From contig JAPLNI010000053.1 in the NCBI GenBank assembly GCA_026692865.1, positions 236,888 to 300,887 on the forward strand: DNA of 64,000 bases, written 5' to 3'. The notes under the pieces are model-generated. The model was not told the origin of the DNA, did not search any database, and worked only from the letters and a program-made list of their open reading frames with translations. Position numbers and translations under genes: made by a program. Positions 18,238 to 26,572 of the stretch are shown in pieces. This stretch comes from Planctomycetota bacterium. GTDB lineage: Bacteria; Planctomycetota; Planctomycetia; Pirellulales; Pirellulaceae. Within the stretch, counting starts at the first letter, position 1. Each line of letters starts with the position of its first letter.

Positions 18238-19137
18238 ATGACTAAAGTACGCGATTTCCTTGGCCAATATCGACTCGCACGTCTGATTCGATTGGGAAGC
18301 ACATGCCAAGTTTGGGAAGCAATCGAAGAATCAAAACAGGAACGCTTCGCCCTAAAAGTCCTTCGGCCAGAAAAGCGTGGTGACAAAGTTGAGCTCGGAT
18401 TCTTAAGGCATGAGTACGAAGTCGCCACTCAACTGAATCACAAAAACATTATTAAGGTTCTCGAGTTCAACACCAAAGCGGATACGCCGTTTTTGGTTTT
18501 GGAATTGTTCAGCGAATTGAACTTGAAGCAAGCCACCCGCAAAGGTCCAGATGGCATTGCCTATATGTTGGACAAAGTGCTCATTCAGGTTGTCGAATCG
18601 CTCTACTACTTTCACACGAAGGGTTTCGTTCATTGCGACGTCAAGCCCGACAACATTCTGCTCGGACGAGATTGGGATGTGAAATTGATTGACTTCACCA
18701 TCGCAACGAAAGTCCGTAAAGGTCTCGGGAAACTTTTCGGTGGTTCGACTGTTCAAGGAACAAGATCCTACATGTCCCCCGAACAAATCCGAGGCCAAGC
18801 ACTCGACCCAAAGACAGATGTGTATTCATTGGGTTGCCTGTTTTATGAAATGGTGACGGGGAAACTGCCTTTCACTGCCTCGAGTCCAAATGATCTCTTG
18901 AGCAAACACCTTTCCAGTCCGATCCCCTCGGCACTCGTAACAAACGAAAACGTTTCGGTGGAATACAACAATCTGATCAAAGCGATGCTTGCAAAAGAAG
19001 TTAAAGACAGAATTGAAATGTGGGATGTGCTGAAGCAATTACGGAGCTTCAAGATATTTAAGAAGCCGCCACGAATACCAGAAATTTCAGTCTTCGATGA
19101 CTTTCAAGGTGGTGGACGAATTGAGGCTAGAACTTAG
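18238..19137 (+). CDS. Divergent Ser/Thr protein kinase
   Basis: The protein has 299 residues: a single soluble kinase domain with no membrane segment. The catalytic Lys40 (FALK), Asp134 and Asn139 (CDVKPDN), Asp152 and SYMSPEQ are present. Three motifs are altered: the glycine loop reads IRLGSTCQV with one Gly of three, HRD is HCD, and DFG is DFT (152-154). Non-RD kinases lack the Arg contact for activation-loop phosphorylation. Activity is possible because the core Lys and both Asp remain. Neighbours are a glycosyltransferase and accA, which give no clear partner. Confidence 0.85.
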   Translation: MTKVRDFLGQYRLARLIRLGSTCQVWEAIEESKQERFALKVLRPEKRGDKVELGFLRHEYEVATQLNHKNIIKVLEFNTKADTPFLVLELFSELNLKQATRKGPDGIAYMLDKVLIQVVESLYYFHTKGFVHCDVKPDNILLGRDWDVKLIDFTIATKVRKGLGKLFGGSTVQGTRSYMSPEQIRGQALDPKTDVYSLGCLFYEMVTGKLPFTASSPNDLLSKHLSSPIPSALVTNENVSVEYNNLIKAMLAKEVKDRIEMWDVLKQLRSFKIFKKPPRIPEISVFDDFQGGGRIEART

Positions 19138-19209
19138 TGATTTTCAAGTTCTCTATCCGAGTTCTCTATCCGACCAAAATATTCATATAAAGAAACATTT
19201 TATCGAATC

Positions 19210-20223
19210 ATGAATAACACACCCCCAGGCTTAGAATTTGAAGTTCCAATTCTTGATATTGAATCCAAGCTCAAGTCGCTTCTCGCTCAGCCACTAAATT
19301 CCACAGTCGAAGAATCGATCCGACAACTACGCCGTCAATGGACTGAGACAACCAGAGATATCTATAGCAAGCTCAATCCATGGCAGACGGTCCAGGTCGC
19401 TCGACACAAAGATCGCCCGTACACACGCGATTACTTGAATCTCGCGTTCGATGAGTTTATCGAATTGCATGGCGACAAATTCTTTGGTGATGATCGAGCA
19501 ATGCTAACAGGCTTTGCAAAACTTGATCGCCACAAAGTAATGGTGGTTGGGCATCAAAAAGGAAGAACATACAAAGAGCGATCCGCGTGTCACTTTGGTT
19601 GTGCTCATCCAGAAGGATATCGCAAAGCGATGAGCAAGATGAGGTTGGCCGAGAAGTACGGATTGCCAATCATTTGTTTCATTGACACTCCGGGCGCTTT
19701 TCCAGGAATCGGAGCCGAGGAACGTGGTCAGTCACAAGTGATCGCCGAAAGCATGTTCCTGATGAGTCAATTGAAGACGCCGATCATTTGCATCGTCATC
19801 GGTGAAGGTGGATCTGGTGGTGCATTGGGTATCGGCGTTGGCGATCGAATCGCAATGTTGCAGTACGCCTACTACAGCGTCATTAGTCCCGAAGGATGCG
19901 CCGGGATTTTATGGAAGAGCCATCAGTTCGCTCCGGATGCGGCCCAGGCGTTGCGATTCACTTCGAAACATTTGTCGCATCTCGGGATCGTCGACGATGT
20001 GATCGAAGAACCGCTCGGGGGCGCTCATCGCGATCACCAACAAATGGCTGCGCGATTGAAATCGTACTTGCTGAAAACACTCGGTTCGCTGACCAATTCG
20101 TCGAGCGAAAAACTGGTCGAACGACGCTACGATAAATTCCGATCCATGGGTGTCTACCTTGAGCAAATGGAAGACGGCAATCAGAACTTAGTCGGTACTC
20201 CAATTACTGCTGACATGGTCTAG
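19210..20223 (+). CDS. accA: Acetyl-CoA carboxylase carboxyltransferase subunit alpha
   Basis: The protein has 337 residues, close to the family's usual 320. It begins GLEFEVPILDIESKLKSL and includes HKDRPYTRDYLN, the biotin/CoA-site GEGGSGGALGIGVGD and YSVISPEGCAGILWK, all characteristic of AccA. It works with AccD to transfer carboxylate from biotin to acetyl-CoA, the committed step of fatty-acid synthesis. accD is not adjacent, as is common. The spacer before it is 72 bases with no terminator-like hairpin. Confidence 0.96.
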   Translation: MNNTPPGLEFEVPILDIESKLKSLLAQPLNSTVEESIRQLRRQWTETTRDIYSKLNPWQTVQVARHKDRPYTRDYLNLAFDEFIELHGDKFFGDDRAMLTGFAKLDRHKVMVVGHQKGRTYKERSACHFGCAHPEGYRKAMSKMRLAEKYGLPIICFIDTPGAFPGIGAEERGQSQVIAESMFLMSQLKTPIICIVIGEGGSGGALGIGVGDRIAMLQYAYYSVISPEGCAGILWKSHQFAPDAAQALRFTSKHLSHLGIVDDVIEEPLGGAHRDHQQMAARLKSYLLKTLGSLTNSSSEKLVERRYDKFRSMGVYLEQMEDGNQNLVGTPITADMV

Positions 20224-20554
20224 TTCAACTCACGTAGTTAAGTCTCTCCGTAGACTTGGAACACCAATAAGAGTCTACGAAGAAACGCCAGCACAGCGAA
20301 ACAAATAGCGAAATCAACCTCGAAACAACGTCCGATAATGTTTCTTATGTTCGGTTCGAGCTATTGTTTTCCCTGGGAATTCGTAATTCGCGATTCCTGG
20401 GTGCCGAATGCACTCACCCAGCACATCACTTAACTTCTGGCATTCGAACGCTAAAAGATGCAGGAACTCGTCGATTCGGTTTCGACTCGTTATTAGAACT
20501 GTTGAACGATATGTGGCGACTAATCGCGAGACATATTGGCTCGGTTTTGACAAC
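20224..20554. other. Convergent interval between accA and cvpA
   Basis: Two converging genes face each other across 331 bases. CGTAGACT (20249-20256) pairs with AGTCTACG (20272-20279) in an 8-base stem soon after accA, with no T run; it could be a weak terminator. An open minus-strand frame of about 89 codons (20314-20583) starts inside the end of cvpA from a TTG with no ribosome site and shows no family I recognise, so I do not call it. Confidence 0.4.
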
Positions 20555-21391
20555 TCACTGCGGGAGGAAATCTTGCGAACCAAATTGGCTGCTAACAGGG
20601 TTCGATGGTTGCTGGTTGTTTTGCGTTGGAAACCATCCTTGGGTCCAACTGGATTCGGGAGCAGGGGTGGGATTGTTCTGAGTGAATCCGCTCTGGCCTA
20701 ACCCAGATGGGAGCCCAAATCCGCCACTGCCCCCCTGCTCTGTTGTCGCATTCGATTGATTCGATCCGGAGAACATTCGGCCTGCTTCAAGGATGTTGGA
20801 AACAAATCCTCCCTCTGGCGTTCCTTCCATTTGCATCCCGCCCGAGGACGTGGGGGCGGCGATGGTATTGCCACGTTGGTCAAATCGTTGTTCAATTTTG
20901 TTAAGGTAAGGACGAACAATTTGTTCGATCTCTTTGGGCAACATGATCCCGTTGGTAGCCGCGAATATTTTGCTCATATAAGCACCACTTTTGGAATCAA
21001 CAATCGCCTGCTGCTGTTTTGGTCCAAGCAGCGACACCGCGAACATGGTGATCAACATGCAATAGACAACTCCTTTGGCTAACCCAAGTAATGCACCCAT
21101 ATGCCGATCGAAGTCTCTCAGACGAATGCGATCAATCCCACCACTGACCAATCGGAATCCAACCCAGATCACGAACGACGTTCCTGCATAGAGCAAAAGC
21201 ATCGCGAGAAATCCATTCCACGGCTCTTGAGCGCGAATCATTTGCGCGACGTTATTACGAAATGTGTAGGCGACTGTATAGCTAACGACGATCGAAGCCA
21301 GCGATGCAATTTGCCATGCGAGTCCTTTAATTGCTCCGAAGATGGTGGCAATTGCAAGTACAGCAATCATCACAATGTCATAGGTTTGCAT
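20555..21391 (-). CDS. CvpA-family membrane protein
   Basis: The protein has 278 residues. Four hydrophobic segments lie within the first 130 residues (YDIVMIAVLAIATIFGAIKG, ASIVVSYTVAYTF, GFLAMLLLYAGTSFVIWVGF, LGLAKGVVYCMLITMFAVSLL), the CvpA layout. The link RDFDRHMGALLGLAKGV is the most conserved family block. CvpA is needed for colicin V production and envelope integrity in E. coli; its molecular role is not settled. A Gln/Asn/Gly-rich tail of about 90 residues follows and is not part of the usual domain. Confidence 0.85.
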   Translation of the reverse strand: MQTYDIVMIAVLAIATIFGAIKGLAWQIASLASIVVSYTVAYTFRNNVAQMIRAQEPWNGFLAMLLLYAGTSFVIWVGFRLVSGGIDRIRLRDFDRHMGALLGLAKGVVYCMLITMFAVSLLGPKQQQAIVDSKSGAYMSKIFAATNGIMLPKEIEQIVRPYLNKIEQRFDQRGNTIAAPTSSGGMQMEGTPEGGFVSNILEAGRMFSGSNQSNATTEQGGSGGFGLPSGLGQSGFTQNNPTPAPESSWTQGWFPTQNNQQPSNPVSSQFGSQDFLPQ

Positions 21392-21794
21392 GGATCGAGA
21401 TAGCCTTTGAGAATGAAGCGAAATCTGAGTGTTTGAATATGCAGCTGAAGTGGCAGTTACATATTACAAGAAGCGTTATAAGAAAATTCGTTGACGCATG
21501 CGAAGAGCAATCGAACGAGGATTGTGGTTTGCTAGCGAAGTTTGTTGTTAAATGAGCTCGGGATGTTCAGCAGCCATTGATATGAGGCAGGGGGTTGTAT
21601 GAAAAAGTTTTATAATCGATTTCGAAATCAATTTTCGGGTCAGGGGAGTCGATTTGGTTTCTGGGCTCATGAAAACTCAGCTCCACGAAGTGGCCTTGGT
21701 CTGGATGTGTGTGGTCGTGTAGTTTCCTTAGGTCGCAATTGGTGCGGCAACATCAATTTCCAATGCCGACTAGTACATCAGTATCGAAACGAAC
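21392..21794. other. Gene-free interval between divergent cvpA and ydjM-like genes
   Basis: About 400 bases separate two divergent starts, so promoters for both genes should lie here. I see no strong hairpin and no consensus sigma-70 pair. A 67-codon open frame (21599-21802) preceded by a G-rich stretch has no recognisable protein character and overlaps the next gene, so it is not called. Confidence 0.4.
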
Positions 21795-22523
21795 ATGGCT
21801 GATTTTCGAACACACATGACAGTCAGCACCATATGCGGTGGGTTGTATGCATTTGCTGGATTCAAAGCGGGCATTCCTTGGGAGACCTGCACAATCGCCG
21901 GTGGCCTTTGCAGCGTGAGTGGAATGCTTCCGGATCTCGATAGCGATTCTGGAATTCCTCTTCGCGAAGCAGTTGCATTTTCTTCGGCGATCATCCCAAT
22001 GCTGATGGTAGAGCGACTTCAGCGCATCGGTTGTTCTCATGAGTTGATGGTGTTGATAACCGGTGTCGTTTATTTCTTTATACGATTCGGAGTGGCTGAG
22101 CTATTTCGTCGATATACAGTTCACCGCGGGATGTGGCATAGCATTCCTGCTGCAATTACCTGTGGCTCAATTGCTTTTCTCGTTTGCTCGTCAGAGGACA
22201 TGAAGATGCGACTGTTTAAAACATTCGCAGTTGTTGTGGGCTTCATGTCGCATTTAATTCTGGATGAGATTTGGTCGATCGATTTCAAACGAGGGCAATA
22301 TCAGTTCAAGAGTAGCTTTGGGACCGCAGTTAAATTTTGGGGTAGAGAGCGTATTCCAAACCTTGTCGCCTATGGCCTTATGGTCTTCTTCGTGGTACTC
22401 GTTTATCACGACGAGGGGATGATGCAAAAATTTGGTTATGAGAATCCAAATGTTCCACATACAGCGACACAATTATTTCAGTCGCTTTGGAATGGCCAAG
22501 GTGGGTCGAATGTCGACCGATAG
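21795..22523 (+). CDS. YdjM-like membrane-bound metal-dependent hydrolase
   Basis: The protein has 242 residues. It opens MADFRTHMTVSTICGGLYAF, the H-x(n) start of the YdjM/LexA-regulated inner-membrane family, then LPDLDSDSGIP. Further polar residues in membrane segments (YTVHRGMWHSIPAA, MSHLILDEIWSIDF) fit the family's conserved His/Asp metal ligands. Several membrane helices are visible. Biochemical function is not established for the family. The gene is alone on this strand; dtd converges on it 31 bases later. Confidence 0.75.
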   Translation: MADFRTHMTVSTICGGLYAFAGFKAGIPWETCTIAGGLCSVSGMLPDLDSDSGIPLREAVAFSSAIIPMLMVERLQRIGCSHELMVLITGVVYFFIRFGVAELFRRYTVHRGMWHSIPAAITCGSIAFLVCSSEDMKMRLFKTFAVVVGFMSHLILDEIWSIDFKRGQYQFKSSFGTAVKFWGRERIPNLVAYGLMVFFVVLVYHDEGMMQKFGYENPNVPHTATQLFQSLWNGQGGSNVDR

Positions 22524-22554
22524 CATCTAAGGACTTCGCGAAAACACATGCGAA

Positions 22555-23046
22555 TTAGGATCGATCCGGGATCGTCTTCTTAGAGCCAAACTTATCGCCG
22601 AACTTGTCGTCTGAGTCGATCAAAATGGTTACAGGACCGTCATTGACGAGATGCACTTTCATGTCGGCCTGAAAGATTCCGTTTTCAACGGCGATGTTCA
22701 TTTTTCGAAGTTCGCTGCAGAAGCAATCGTAAAGCGTTTTCGCGAGATCTGGTGGAGCCGCATCGGTAAAGCCTGGTCGGCGTCCGCGATGGACATCCGC
22801 GTATAGTGTGAATTGGCTTACAACCAAGATCGGTAGTTCAAGTTGAATTGCAGAGAGGTTCATCTTTCCATCGGAGTCGGAAAAAATCCGCAGGCCCGCA
22901 ACTCGATCTGCCATGTAAGTGCAAATCGCTTGGTCGTCCCCCTGCCCTACCCCAAGTAAAACCAACAGTCCTTTTTTGATCGCGCCAACCGTTTTTTCTT
23001 CGACGACGACATGGCTGGAAAGGACACGCTGAATGATTACTCGCAT
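22555..23046 (-). CDS. dtd: D-aminoacyl-tRNA deacylase
   Basis: About 163 residues from ATG 23046, which gives the family's normal MRVIIQRV start; a longer frame to 23088 adds 14 residues without support. LVVSQFTLYADVHRGRRPGFTDAAPP is the Dtd active-site block, with the SQFTL strand and Thr. The C-terminal NDGPVTILID holds the cross-subunit Gly-Pro motif (GP) that enforces chirality in the family. It removes D-amino acids and glycine from mischarged tRNA. A C-terminal extension after LIDS is basic and unstructured. Confidence 0.95.
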   Translation of the reverse strand: MRVIIQRVLSSHVVVEEKTVGAIKKGLLVLLGVGQGDDQAICTYMADRVAGLRIFSDSDGKMNLSAIQLELPILVVSQFTLYADVHRGRRPGFTDAAPPDLAKTLYDCFCSELRKMNIAVENGIFQADMKVHLVNDGPVTILIDSDDKFGDKFGSKKTIPDRS

Positions 23047-23136
23047 GGTGGGACGCCGAATGAGGTTAAATGGATTAGAATGAAGCAACGCAAACTACGA
23101 CGCTTTGACGAACTATTTTAGACTAGGTTGTACGGA

Positions 23137-24321
23137 ATGATTATTGGCGTGACGATGGGTGATACGACAGGCGTGGGGCCAGAGATCATCGCAGGCGCAT
23201 TGCAGGAAGCTGTCGTGCTTAACGAATGCCAACCGGTTGTGATTGGTCGAGTCGCATTACTGCGTCGTGCTTTGGAGCTGGTGGGATCCGATCAAGAAGT
23301 TTTGCCAATCGAAAGGCTCGATCGTTCTTTCATTGCCTCGCTACCAAGCACACAATTGTCGCGAGTTGTTTATTGCTACGAAGCGGGGCCGGAAGAAGCT
23401 GATCACTTGCCGCCGGGAAATATATCGGCCTTTGGAGGTGCTGCAGCGCATGATGCATTAGTGGTTGGAGCGAAAGCTGCACTCGCTGGTGATTTGGATG
23501 CAATCGTGACCGCGCCTCTGCACAAAGGGGCGTTGCACATGGCGGGACATGATTGGCCGGGTCATACCGAACTGCTTGCGTCGCTTTGCAAGGTAGACCA
23601 ATTTGCGATGATGCTTTATCTACCACCGAGTTGGAAGAACGAGGGCTCTCCGCAGGATCGCAACCGCGAATGCGACACTGAGTTGGAAGTGACTGGTGTT
23701 CGTACACGAGGTGGTGCTGCGGGACTAGGTGTTGTTCATGTGACTTTGCATATGGCGCTTCGTGAGGTCTTCGAGCATTTGAGTCAAAAGGCGATTTACG
23801 AAACGATCGAGCTTGCTCAAAATACTTTTACGATGCTTCGCACTTCTCTCGGTCTACCCCCCTGCCCTGCCCTGGCGGTTGCAGCTCTGAATCCGCATTG
23901 TGGCGAGGGCGGATTGTTCGGCGATGAAGAAACACGATTGATTGCACCGGCAGTTTCTCAAGCTCGCGGGCTGGGTTGGAATGTGTCGGGGCCTTTGAGC
24001 GTTGACACGCTGATGCCGGCGGCGGCAGCGGGCCGTTACGACGCTGTTATCGCTATGTATCACGATCAGGGACATATCGCTCTTAAGCTGCTCGACATGT
24101 TCGACGCGGTGAACATAACGCTTGGGATACCTATTATTCGAACCAGTGTTGCTCATGGAACCGCCCACGATATTGCTTGGCGCGGAATAGCGAAGTCGAG
24201 CGGGATGACACAAGCGATTATGACTGCTGTACGATTAGCCAAGGGAGCTAAAGTTTCTAAGAGCGATCAAACAGTTGAAGCGACTCAAAACGTTTCGCAT
24301 ATCGACTCTTGCGGAGCGTAA
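23137..24321 (+). CDS. pdxA: 4-hydroxythreonine-4-phosphate dehydrogenase
   Basis: About 394 residues from ATG 23137 (MIIGVTMGDTTGVGPEI, the standard PdxA opening); an in-frame TTG at 23128 is less likely. APLHKGALHMAGHDWPGHTELLA and AMYHDQGHIALK carry the metal-binding histidines and Asp. The enzyme oxidises 4-phosphohydroxy-threonine in pyridoxal phosphate synthesis. A segment of about 55 residues after MMLYLPPSW (RNRECDTELEVTGVRTRGG) is an insertion relative to the compact PdxA, just where the substrate loop lies. The next gene starts 2 bases after the stop. Confidence 0.93.
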   Translation: MIIGVTMGDTTGVGPEIIAGALQEAVVLNECQPVVIGRVALLRRALELVGSDQEVLPIERLDRSFIASLPSTQLSRVVYCYEAGPEEADHLPPGNISAFGGAAAHDALVVGAKAALAGDLDAIVTAPLHKGALHMAGHDWPGHTELLASLCKVDQFAMMLYLPPSWKNEGSPQDRNRECDTELEVTGVRTRGGAAGLGVVHVTLHMALREVFEHLSQKAIYETIELAQNTFTMLRTSLGLPPCPALAVAALNPHCGEGGLFGDEETRLIAPAVSQARGLGWNVSGPLSVDTLMPAAAAGRYDAVIAMYHDQGHIALKLLDMFDAVNITLGIPIIRTSVAHGTAHDIAWRGIAKSSGMTQAIMTAVRLAKGAKVSKSDQTVEATQNVSHIDSCGA

Positions 24322-24323
24322 CC

Positions 24324-25319
24324 ATGCCGTTCAATTTTGTATGTCCATTTTGCCACGCGCGAACTCGAGTCGAAGATCGTTTCGCTGGGCGGAGCGGTCC
24401 CTGTGCTGAATGTGGAAAACAGGTCACCCTCCCCTCCCCTGCTTCGCTTGGTATTGCAACTAACAATCTCGCTGAAATTGATATCGCTTCTACGAGCAAG
24501 GCTTTTAATGACCAGCAATCGCGTTCGAACACATCGGCGTTTGGATTAGGCGGCTCGAAAGAGCAAATGACGAAGTTGGCTCTTCAAGTCGCCATCATGG
24601 CAAGCATGCTGATGATTGCGTTTGGCGTTGTTGGGTGGTTGTTGATCCCGTCGGCGCAGCGGGCTTTTGAGGACCGGAAGCGATTGGGCTCGGTTTCCAA
24701 TATTCAGCAGATCGCAAAAGCACTCAACGCTTATCGTCAAGACTTTGGTTCCTATCCGACTCCGACGGTAAGTGATCCGAGTGGCTCGCCGTTGTATTCT
24801 TGGCGAGTCTTGCTGTTGCCGTATCTTGGATATAACGGACTCTACAATCGTTTTCAATTGGCACAACCTTGGGACAGCCCCACTAATTCGCAATTAATTC
24901 GCGAGATGCCTCCAATGTTTGCGATTGCCGGCAACAACATGGCACTGAGTCTTTACGAGTCCAACTATGCATTTGTCGTTGGCCCTGGGACAATGTTTCC
25001 CAGCGCTTTCTCGGATAGTGTCGCGGAAGTGCTCGATGATCCGTCAGAGACCATATTAATGGTCGAAACGAAAGAGGGTGGCTTTTCGTGGACGCAACCA
25101 AGTAACTTGGATAACACCAGTGGCGTCAGGATTGGAACACGACCGGTTACAGACATCGGCGGAAATTTTGCTAACTTTGTTCTCGTTGCGACCGTGGACG
25201 GAGACGGGGTTGCGCTAAGTCCTCAGACTCCGATCAGCACTATTCAGGCGATGCTTTCTCCCGATGGAGGCGAGTACGTGGCGTTTGAGACTGTTGATTC
25301 AGGTGCTCCCCTGCCCTAG
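24324..25319 (+). CDS. DUF1559-like planctomycete protein with N-terminal zinc ribbon
   Basis: About 331 residues from ATG 24324. The first 35 residues hold a CPFC...CAEC zinc ribbon. A Ser-rich linker and one membrane helix (LQVAIMASMLMIAFGVVGWLLI) follow. The remainder (SNIQQIAKALNAYRQDFGSYP, then PLYSWRVLLLPYLGYNGLYNRFQLAQPWDSP) is the DUF1559 domain, found in large paralogous sets in planctomycetes, often behind a prepilin-like signal; here the zinc ribbon replaces that signal. Function is unknown. The start lies 2 bases after pdxA ends, so the two are probably one transcript. Confidence 0.85.
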   Translation: MPFNFVCPFCHARTRVEDRFAGRSGPCAECGKQVTLPSPASLGIATNNLAEIDIASTSKAFNDQQSRSNTSAFGLGGSKEQMTKLALQVAIMASMLMIAFGVVGWLLIPSAQRAFEDRKRLGSVSNIQQIAKALNAYRQDFGSYPTPTVSDPSGSPLYSWRVLLLPYLGYNGLYNRFQLAQPWDSPTNSQLIREMPPMFAIAGNNMALSLYESNYAFVVGPGTMFPSAFSDSVAEVLDDPSETILMVETKEGGFSWTQPSNLDNTSGVRIGTRPVTDIGGNFANFVLVATVDGDGVALSPQTPISTIQAMLSPDGGEYVAFETVDSGAPLP

Positions 25320-25344
25320 TGCGATGTTCAAGTTAAGTTTTGTA

Positions 25345-25428
25345 GTAGCTGAATTCGTAAGAATTCAGACGTCGCCTGATTTCTCGACAGTAAGCTTCAG
25401 TCGTCAGATGTCGTACGACATCTGCTAC
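25345..25428. repeat. Compact repeat with two palindromes and GTAGC/GCTAC ends
   Basis: The 84-base element has end inverted repeats GTAGC and GCTAC. Inside are CTGAATTC (25349-25356) pairing with GAATTCAG (25361-25368) and a perfect 20-base palindrome CAGATGTCGTACGACATCTG (25405-25424). It fills the spacer between two genes. I believe similar GTAGCTGAA elements occur in Rhodopirellula genomes, but that is from memory. No transposase is present, so it would be a non-autonomous repeat. Confidence 0.55.
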
Positions 25429-25495
25429 GATTTTAATTCTGATCAAAGCCTTAGATCGCCATTCCAAACCTGTTCTTAACGAAACCGAATTCACT

Positions 25496-26317
25496 TTGAC
25501 TGATCTAAATTCACAGACTCAAAACGACAATCAAGATCCTCGAGTGCAGCAAGCCATTCACGATTTTCAATCGGGCTTGTTGTCGCCGACCGAACTGAGC
25601 GAGCGCATTTTACAGTCCGTGTCAGTCAGCCTTGGCGGAGTGACAGCGGATGTCGATCGAGCTAGGCGCACGGGTTTTCCCGAAGTTGTTTACGCCGAGG
25701 GGAAGACGATTGACAGTTTGGTTGCCGCCGTTGGACGCATTTTGGGTTCGCTTTCCAAAGAGGGGCACCAAGAAGTTTTGGCGACTCGTGTCAATGTAGA
25801 GCAAGCTCGCGCGATCGGTGAGCAGTTTGTACATGTTCGCTGGAACTCTCGAGCACGGACGATCCGTGTTCATGCGTCACGGGAGCCATTGTCCTGGAAC
25901 ATGGAGCCCCAGGAGCCAAATGGCGTTGCGGTGGTCACAGCGGGGACGACCGATTCGAATGTCGCCGAGGAGGCATTGGAAACGCTTGCTTGGATGGGGG
26001 TTTCGGCATCTTGGATTCAGGATGTTGGTGTCGCTGGCCCCTATCGGATACTTAGCCGGCTAACACAGTTGCGGTCAGCAAAAGCGATTGTGGTGATCGC
26101 TGGGATGGAGGGGGCTTTACCAAGTGTCGTTGCGGGGCACGTTGGAGTTCCTGTTTTTGCGGTTCCCACAAGCGTTGGATACGGAGCAAACTTTGGCGGG
26201 CTTTCCGCCTTGCTTACGATGCTGAACAGTTGTGCATCCAACGTGGCAGCAGTCAATATTGATGGAGGCTTCCGCGGAGGTTTTTTAGCTGGTCTCGTCG
26301 CCAAAAGTGGTCAGTAG
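25496..26317 (+). CDS. larB: Nickel-pincer cofactor biosynthesis protein LarB
   Basis: The protein has 273 residues. The first part (RARRTGFPEVVYAEGKT) and the C-terminal PurE-like half (VTAGTTDSNVAEEAL, then DVGVAGPYRILSRL and GVPVFAVPTSVGYGANFGGLSALLTMLNSC) are the LarB pattern. LarB carboxylates and hydrolyses nicotinic acid adenine dinucleotide at the first step of the pincer cofactor used by LarA racemase. larC, larE and larA are not adjacent. The start is a TTG at 25496 without a clear ribosome site; conserved sequence begins well inside, so the start is uncertain. Confidence 0.9.
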   Translation: MTDLNSQTQNDNQDPRVQQAIHDFQSGLLSPTELSERILQSVSVSLGGVTADVDRARRTGFPEVVYAEGKTIDSLVAAVGRILGSLSKEGHQEVLATRVNVEQARAIGEQFVHVRWNSRARTIRVHASREPLSWNMEPQEPNGVAVVTAGTTDSNVAEEALETLAWMGVSASWIQDVGVAGPYRILSRLTQLRSAKAIVVIAGMEGALPSVVAGHVGVPVFAVPTSVGYGANFGGLSALLTMLNSCASNVAAVNIDGGFRGGFLAGLVAKSGQ

Positions 26318-26572
26318 CCTTTTCAATAGAGCGCTCAAACCCTTCGGTTTCTACGATCTGTTTTCTTTGACGAATCTACCGATAATGCAGGAACTTTTCT
26401 CGGTTTCGTCGTGTCGAATGCAACTCATGGAACTTCCTTTCCCGAAAGTACGGATTATCCGACCTACGGCATCGTAAAGGGTTGGAGAATTAGCGTAAGC
26501 TGGGGTATTAAGTCCATTGAATTGTGATCGAGCGGTGACTAATCTCAGGACTTACCGTTTTGATACTTCGGA

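Noticed and set aside
20314..20583. Open minus-strand frame after cvpA (89 codons)
   Set aside because: It begins inside the cvpA end from a TTG, has no ribosome site and no family pattern; kept only as a remark in the gap entry.
21599..21802. Small plus-strand frame after a G-rich run
   Set aside because: No protein-like composition, and it overlaps the start of a well-supported gene.
26323..26572. Riboswitch or leader before the giant adhesin
   Set aside because: No conserved aptamer pattern or strong stem was found.
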